From HIMB11 sp965657135 (GTDB lineage Bacteria > Pseudomonadota > Alphaproteobacteria > Rhodobacterales > Rhodobacteraceae): DNA of 64,000 bases. The notes beneath the pieces were generated by a model. It did no database searches and was not told the DNA's origin. It saw nothing but the letters and a program-made list of their open reading frames with translations. Below are positions 61,353 to 64,000 of this stretch, one piece after another. The number at the start of each line of letters is the position of its first letter. Within the stretch, counting starts at the first letter, position 1. The position numbers and the translations under genes are program-made. Location of the stretch: contig CBFHNF010000011.1 of NCBI GenBank assembly GCA_965657135.1, positions 21,341 through 85,340 of the forward strand, given 5' to 3'.

Positions 61353-62150
61353 TCACAAACCAAATTTTGAAAACGCGACGCGTTCTTCGATTGTTCCAGC
61401 CACACTATCAGAAATTGAAAGCCCAAACCGCTGCGAGAACGAACGTTTTTGTTCAATCACACGCAATTTTACTTTGTCACCAAAGCGATCTTTTAAGGTT
61501 GGCACCATATGTCCGATACCATCTATCAAACCCAGTTCTTTTGCGCGTTCGGCAAGCCAAACTTCGCCCGTAAAAACGTCTATTTCGTCTGTGATGGTAT
61601 CACCCCGCATCGCATTGACATGCTCAATAAAGACGTTGTGAACATCCCCCAGTATTGCTGTTAAGCGTTCAACATCTTCTTGCTTTTCTTCGCGAAAGGG
61701 ATCTAACATTGATTTTGAATTTCCCGCTGTATAGACGCGTCGTTCGACACCGTAACGGGCGATCAAATCCTGCAGACCAAATCCTGCGCTGATGACACCA
61801 ATTGATCCGACGATAGACGCTGGATCGGCAAAAATTTCATCTGCACAAGACGCCAACCAATATCCACCCGATGCCGCGACGTCTTCTACAAATGCAAAAA
61901 CTGGGACATCTTTTTCTGCTGCAAGGCGACGGATGCGGGAACCTATCAATGAACTTTGAACAGGCGACCCTCCCGGTGAATTCACAACGATCGCAACCGC
62001 TGCTGGCCTTCCTTTGGTAAAGGCACGTTCTAATACCGGGGCCAGTGCTGCATCATTCAACGCACTGCGTCCACCAACACCAATGGTTCCCTGTAATCGA
62101 ACAATGTTCACAGAGGGTGATTTTTTAAAAAAGGGTAAGCTTAACTTCAT
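61353..62150 (-). CDS. S49 family (SppA/SohB-like) serine peptidase
   Basis: A 265-residue S49 peptidase. AIVVNSPGGSPVQSSLIGSR contains the oxyanion region and RIRRLAAEKD the catalytic lysine; the nucleophile serine is in EDVAASGGYWLASC, followed by DPASIVGSIGVISAGFG. It has no evident transmembrane anchor at the start (MKLSLPFFKKSPSVN), and it is single-domain like SohB/archaeal SppA. It degrades signal-peptide remnants or membrane proteins. First gene of a run with the cysteine-cluster protein and the exchanger. Confidence 0.92.
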   Translation of the reverse strand: MKLSLPFFKKSPSVNIVRLQGTIGVGGRSALNDAALAPVLERAFTKGRPAAVAIVVNSPGGSPVQSSLIGSRIRRLAAEKDVPVFAFVEDVAASGGYWLASCADEIFADPASIVGSIGVISAGFGLQDLIARYGVERRVYTAGNSKSMLDPFREEKQEDVERLTAILGDVHNVFIEHVNAMRGDTITDEIDVFTGEVWLAERAKELGLIDGIGHMVPTLKDRFGDKVKLRVIEQKRSFSQRFGLSISDSVAGTIEERVAFSKFGL

Positions 62151-62231
62151 GGCTGGGATGTAAACTCGACATTCGCGACAAACAAGTCTTATGCGAAATC
62201 TTTTCCCGATTATTCCTAATTTGTTACTTTA

Positions 62232-62993
62232 TCAGCTACGTAATCGCCATCCAGTGGCAAATATCCAGGCTACAATCCCAACACACGCAGCGGTGAAACC
62301 TCCGATTGCCAACAAGCTGTATAAAATGGGAACATCCGCAAGACCGAAAAATGCCCATCGAAATCCTGAAATTAAATAAACCACCGGATTAAACATGGAA
62401 ATCGTCTGCCAAACTGGCGGAAGCATCGACGTCGAGTAAAACGCCCCCCCCAAAAACACCAGTGGCGTCACCACAAGCAATGGCACCAACTGTAACTGTT
62501 CAAAGTTCTTCGCCCATATCCCGATAATAAAACCTAACAGAGAGAACGAAATACAGGTCAAAATTAGGAATAAAAACATCACGCCAGGGTTTTGAATAAC
62601 CAATTCCACAAAGAACGCAGAAGTGAATAATATTACTAAGCCGATAAACAAGGCCTTCGTGGCGGCCGCCCCTACATATCCCAACAAAATTTCAAGAAAA
62701 CTTATGGGAGCAGATAGCAATTCATATATCGTACCAATAAACTTGGGAAAATAGATCCCAAATGATCCATTGGATGTTGCCTGTGTCATCACACTTAGCA
62801 TGATTAGCCCTGGCACGATGAACGCACCATAGCTAACGCCATCAACCTCTTGAATCCGGCTCCCAATTGCCGTCCCAAAAACCACAAAATAAAGCGATGT
62901 TGAAATCACTGGTGAAATGAAACTTTGCGTCAAAGTGCGAAAGAACCTGGCCATTTCAAATTTGTAGATGGCTCCAACTGCACGATAATTCAT
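62232..62993 (-). CDS. ABC-2 type exporter permease
   Basis: A 253-residue permease with six hydrophobic segments; VISTSLYFVVFGTAIGSRI and FIVPGLIMLSVMTQATSNGS, then the ABC-2 signature region PLVFLGGAFYSTSMLPPVWQ are typical. The start overlaps the ATPase stop by 4 bp, giving a two-gene exporter. Drug- or polysaccharide-type substrates are common for the family; none can be assigned. Confidence 0.92.
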   Translation of the reverse strand: MNYRAVGAIYKFEMARFFRTLTQSFISPVISTSLYFVVFGTAIGSRIQEVDGVSYGAFIVPGLIMLSVMTQATSNGSFGIYFPKFIGTIYELLSAPISFLEILLGYVGAAATKALFIGLVILFTSAFFVELVIQNPGVMFLFLILTCISFSLLGFIIGIWAKNFEQLQLVPLLVVTPLVFLGGAFYSTSMLPPVWQTISMFNPVVYLISGFRWAFFGLADVPILYSLLAIGGFTAACVGIVAWIFATGWRLRS

Positions 62994-63919
62994 CTCTGCT
63001 CCTCCTTTAAGAGGTTCACGAATATGTCCTCAAGCGAGGATTGATTGGTTTGCAAATCTTTTAATACAACACCACTTTCACTTAGGGCTGTCATCAAACG
63101 TGCGATGCCGGTGCGATCTGCTTGCGTATCGTAATTGTAAATCAGTTTCGATTTGTCATCTCCCAAAATCACACCGAAATCACGTAAGGCGTCTGGCAGG
63201 CCACCCATTGGGGTTTGTAGCTCTAAGATAAGTGATTTCTGACCCAAGCGCTTCATAAGCGCAGATTTCTCTTCGACCAATCGAATACCGCCTTTGGCAA
63301 TCACAGCAATCCGATCAGCGATGGCCTCTGCTTCTTCAATATAATGCGTCGTTAGAATGATGGTCACGCCATCCTTGCGCAATTCTTCCACCACGGCCCA
63401 CATGCTTTGACGCAGTTCGACATCTACGCCAGCGGTCGGTTCGTCTAAGAACAAGAGTCGTGGTTCGTGTGCCAAAGCTTTAGCAATCAAAACACGGCGT
63501 TTCATGCCACCTGAGAGTTGCATTATACGACTATCTTTTTTGTCCCAGAGTGACAGCGAGCACAGCACTTTTTCGACATAGTCATCGTTTCTTGTTTTTC
63601 CAAACAAACCTCTAGAAAAGCGGATTGTGTTGATCACCTTTTCAAACGGCTCAAGCGTGATTTCCTGGGGCACCAAACCAATCAATTTTCGCGCCTCACG
63701 ATACTGGCTTTGCACATCAAAACCGCCGACCCGTATTTGTCCAGATGTCGGCACAGACACACCACACACAGTGGATATCAAAGTTGTCTTACCCGCGCCA
63801 TTAGGCCCCAACAACGCTAGAATTTCACCCTCTCGCACAGACAGTGACGTGTTAGACAACGCTGAAAAACCATTTTCATAGGTTTTTGTCAGCGCAGAAA
63901 TTTCCAGAATGTTCCGCAT
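62990..63919 (-). CDS. ABC transporter ATP-binding protein
   Basis: A 309-residue ABC ATPase. Walker A is LLGPNGAGKTTLISTVCG, the signature is MQLSGGMKRRVLIAKAL, Walker B is LLFLDEPTAGVD, and the H-loop is TTHYIEEAEAIADR. The ~90-residue C-terminal extension (KLIYNYDTQADRTGIARL) is typical of DrrA-type exporters. It works with the overlapping permease. Upstream of 63919 to the window end I see only the probable promoter and possibly the start of a divergent gene at 63964. Confidence 0.94.
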   Translation of the reverse strand: MRNILEISALTKTYENGFSALSNTSLSVREGEILALLGPNGAGKTTLISTVCGVSVPTSGQIRVGGFDVQSQYREARKLIGLVPQEITLEPFEKVINTIRFSRGLFGKTRNDDYVEKVLCSLSLWDKKDSRIMQLSGGMKRRVLIAKALAHEPRLLFLDEPTAGVDVELRQSMWAVVEELRKDGVTIILTTHYIEEAEAIADRIAVIAKGGIRLVEEKSALMKRLGQKSLILELQTPMGGLPDALRDFGVILGDDKSKLIYNYDTQADRTGIARLMTALSESGVVLKDLQTNQSSLEDIFVNLLKEEQR

Positions 63920-64000
63920 CCAGTGATCCTGATTAATTTTATGTTTCGCGTACAGTATTGATCATGATTTGTACATTGTCTGGATTAGCGTCTGGAGTGA

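Noticed and set aside
1..64000. Reassignment of TAA or TAG to a sense codon because several frames contain internal stops
   Set aside because: Housekeeping genes throughout the window end with TAA, TAG and TGA at the expected lengths and contain no internal stops; the affected genes are dispensable ones.
63964..64000. Start of a plus-strand gene at the right edge (MICTLSGLASGV)
   Set aside because: Only twelve codons are visible and there is no clear ribosome-binding site, so it cannot be supported.

Overview
The window reads as one chromosomal piece of a marine alphaproteobacterium, most likely a Rhodobacteraceae (roseobacter-group) member of moderate GC. This is inferred from gene content. 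Supporting blocks are MoxR/DUF58/DUF4159, DUF1285 next to polA, HIT with zinc-finger, a UbiH-like enzyme followed by Trm112/LON/YbbN, an F1 operon atpHAGDC without F0 genes, DUF3576-leuS-lptE-holA, and a two-cysteine-motif SoxR. I saw no rRNA, tRNA, CRISPR array or prophage.

Layout. 0-5.3 kb: minus-strand MoxR-DUF58-DUF4159-membrane protein operon. 5.3-12.1 kb: DUF1285, polA, pilin-like gene, HIT protein, a decayed sulfotransferase, adenosine kinase, nth. 12.2-19.3 kb: alkyl-DNA repair protein, OmpA lipoprotein, fRMsr, thiolase, an anti-sigma antagonist with a broken anti-sigma kinase, gamma-glutamyltransferase, hspQ, lytic transglycosylase. 19.3-29.7 kb: lolA, ftsK, aminotransferase, amidase, UbiH-like hydroxylase, Trm112/LON/YbbN, xth, VOC protein. 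29.8-33.5 kb: SoxR, a candidate small RNA, an OmpR-type regulator, ribA, L,D-transpeptidase, yggS. 33.5-37.9 kb is the accessory region: a 188-residue tyrosine recombinase embedded in dyads, a broken partner gene, a small lipoprotein, a porin, DUF3576, a doubly frameshifted glycosyltransferase and an orphan gene end. 37.9-47.1 kb: leuS-lptE-holA facing the F1-ATPase operon. 47.2-57.0 kb: methyltransferase/gloB, clpA, an M23 peptidase gene with two internal stops, an ExbB-like plus coiled-coil/OmpA pair, a ChaC-like cyclotransferase, DUF2125. 57.3-64 kb: uvrC, SDR, Na/Ca exchanger, S49 peptidase, ABC-2 exporter.

Most of the window is ordinary housekeeping DNA. The parts worth a second look are: (i) the minimal recombinase cassette and its palindrome-rich flank at 33.5-34.8 kb; (ii) three tandem 15-bp repeats between the OmpR-type regulator and ribA; (iii) a candidate small RNA with an exposed CCUCCCU segment at 30.24-30.35 kb; (iv) a 19-bp-spacer promoter next to soxR; (v) repeated single nonsense codons in otherwise intact reading frames (10220, 16182, 34561, 51455, 51872), pointing to recent gene decay or to assembly/base-call error. 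Family names come from motif recognition by eye; no database search was run.
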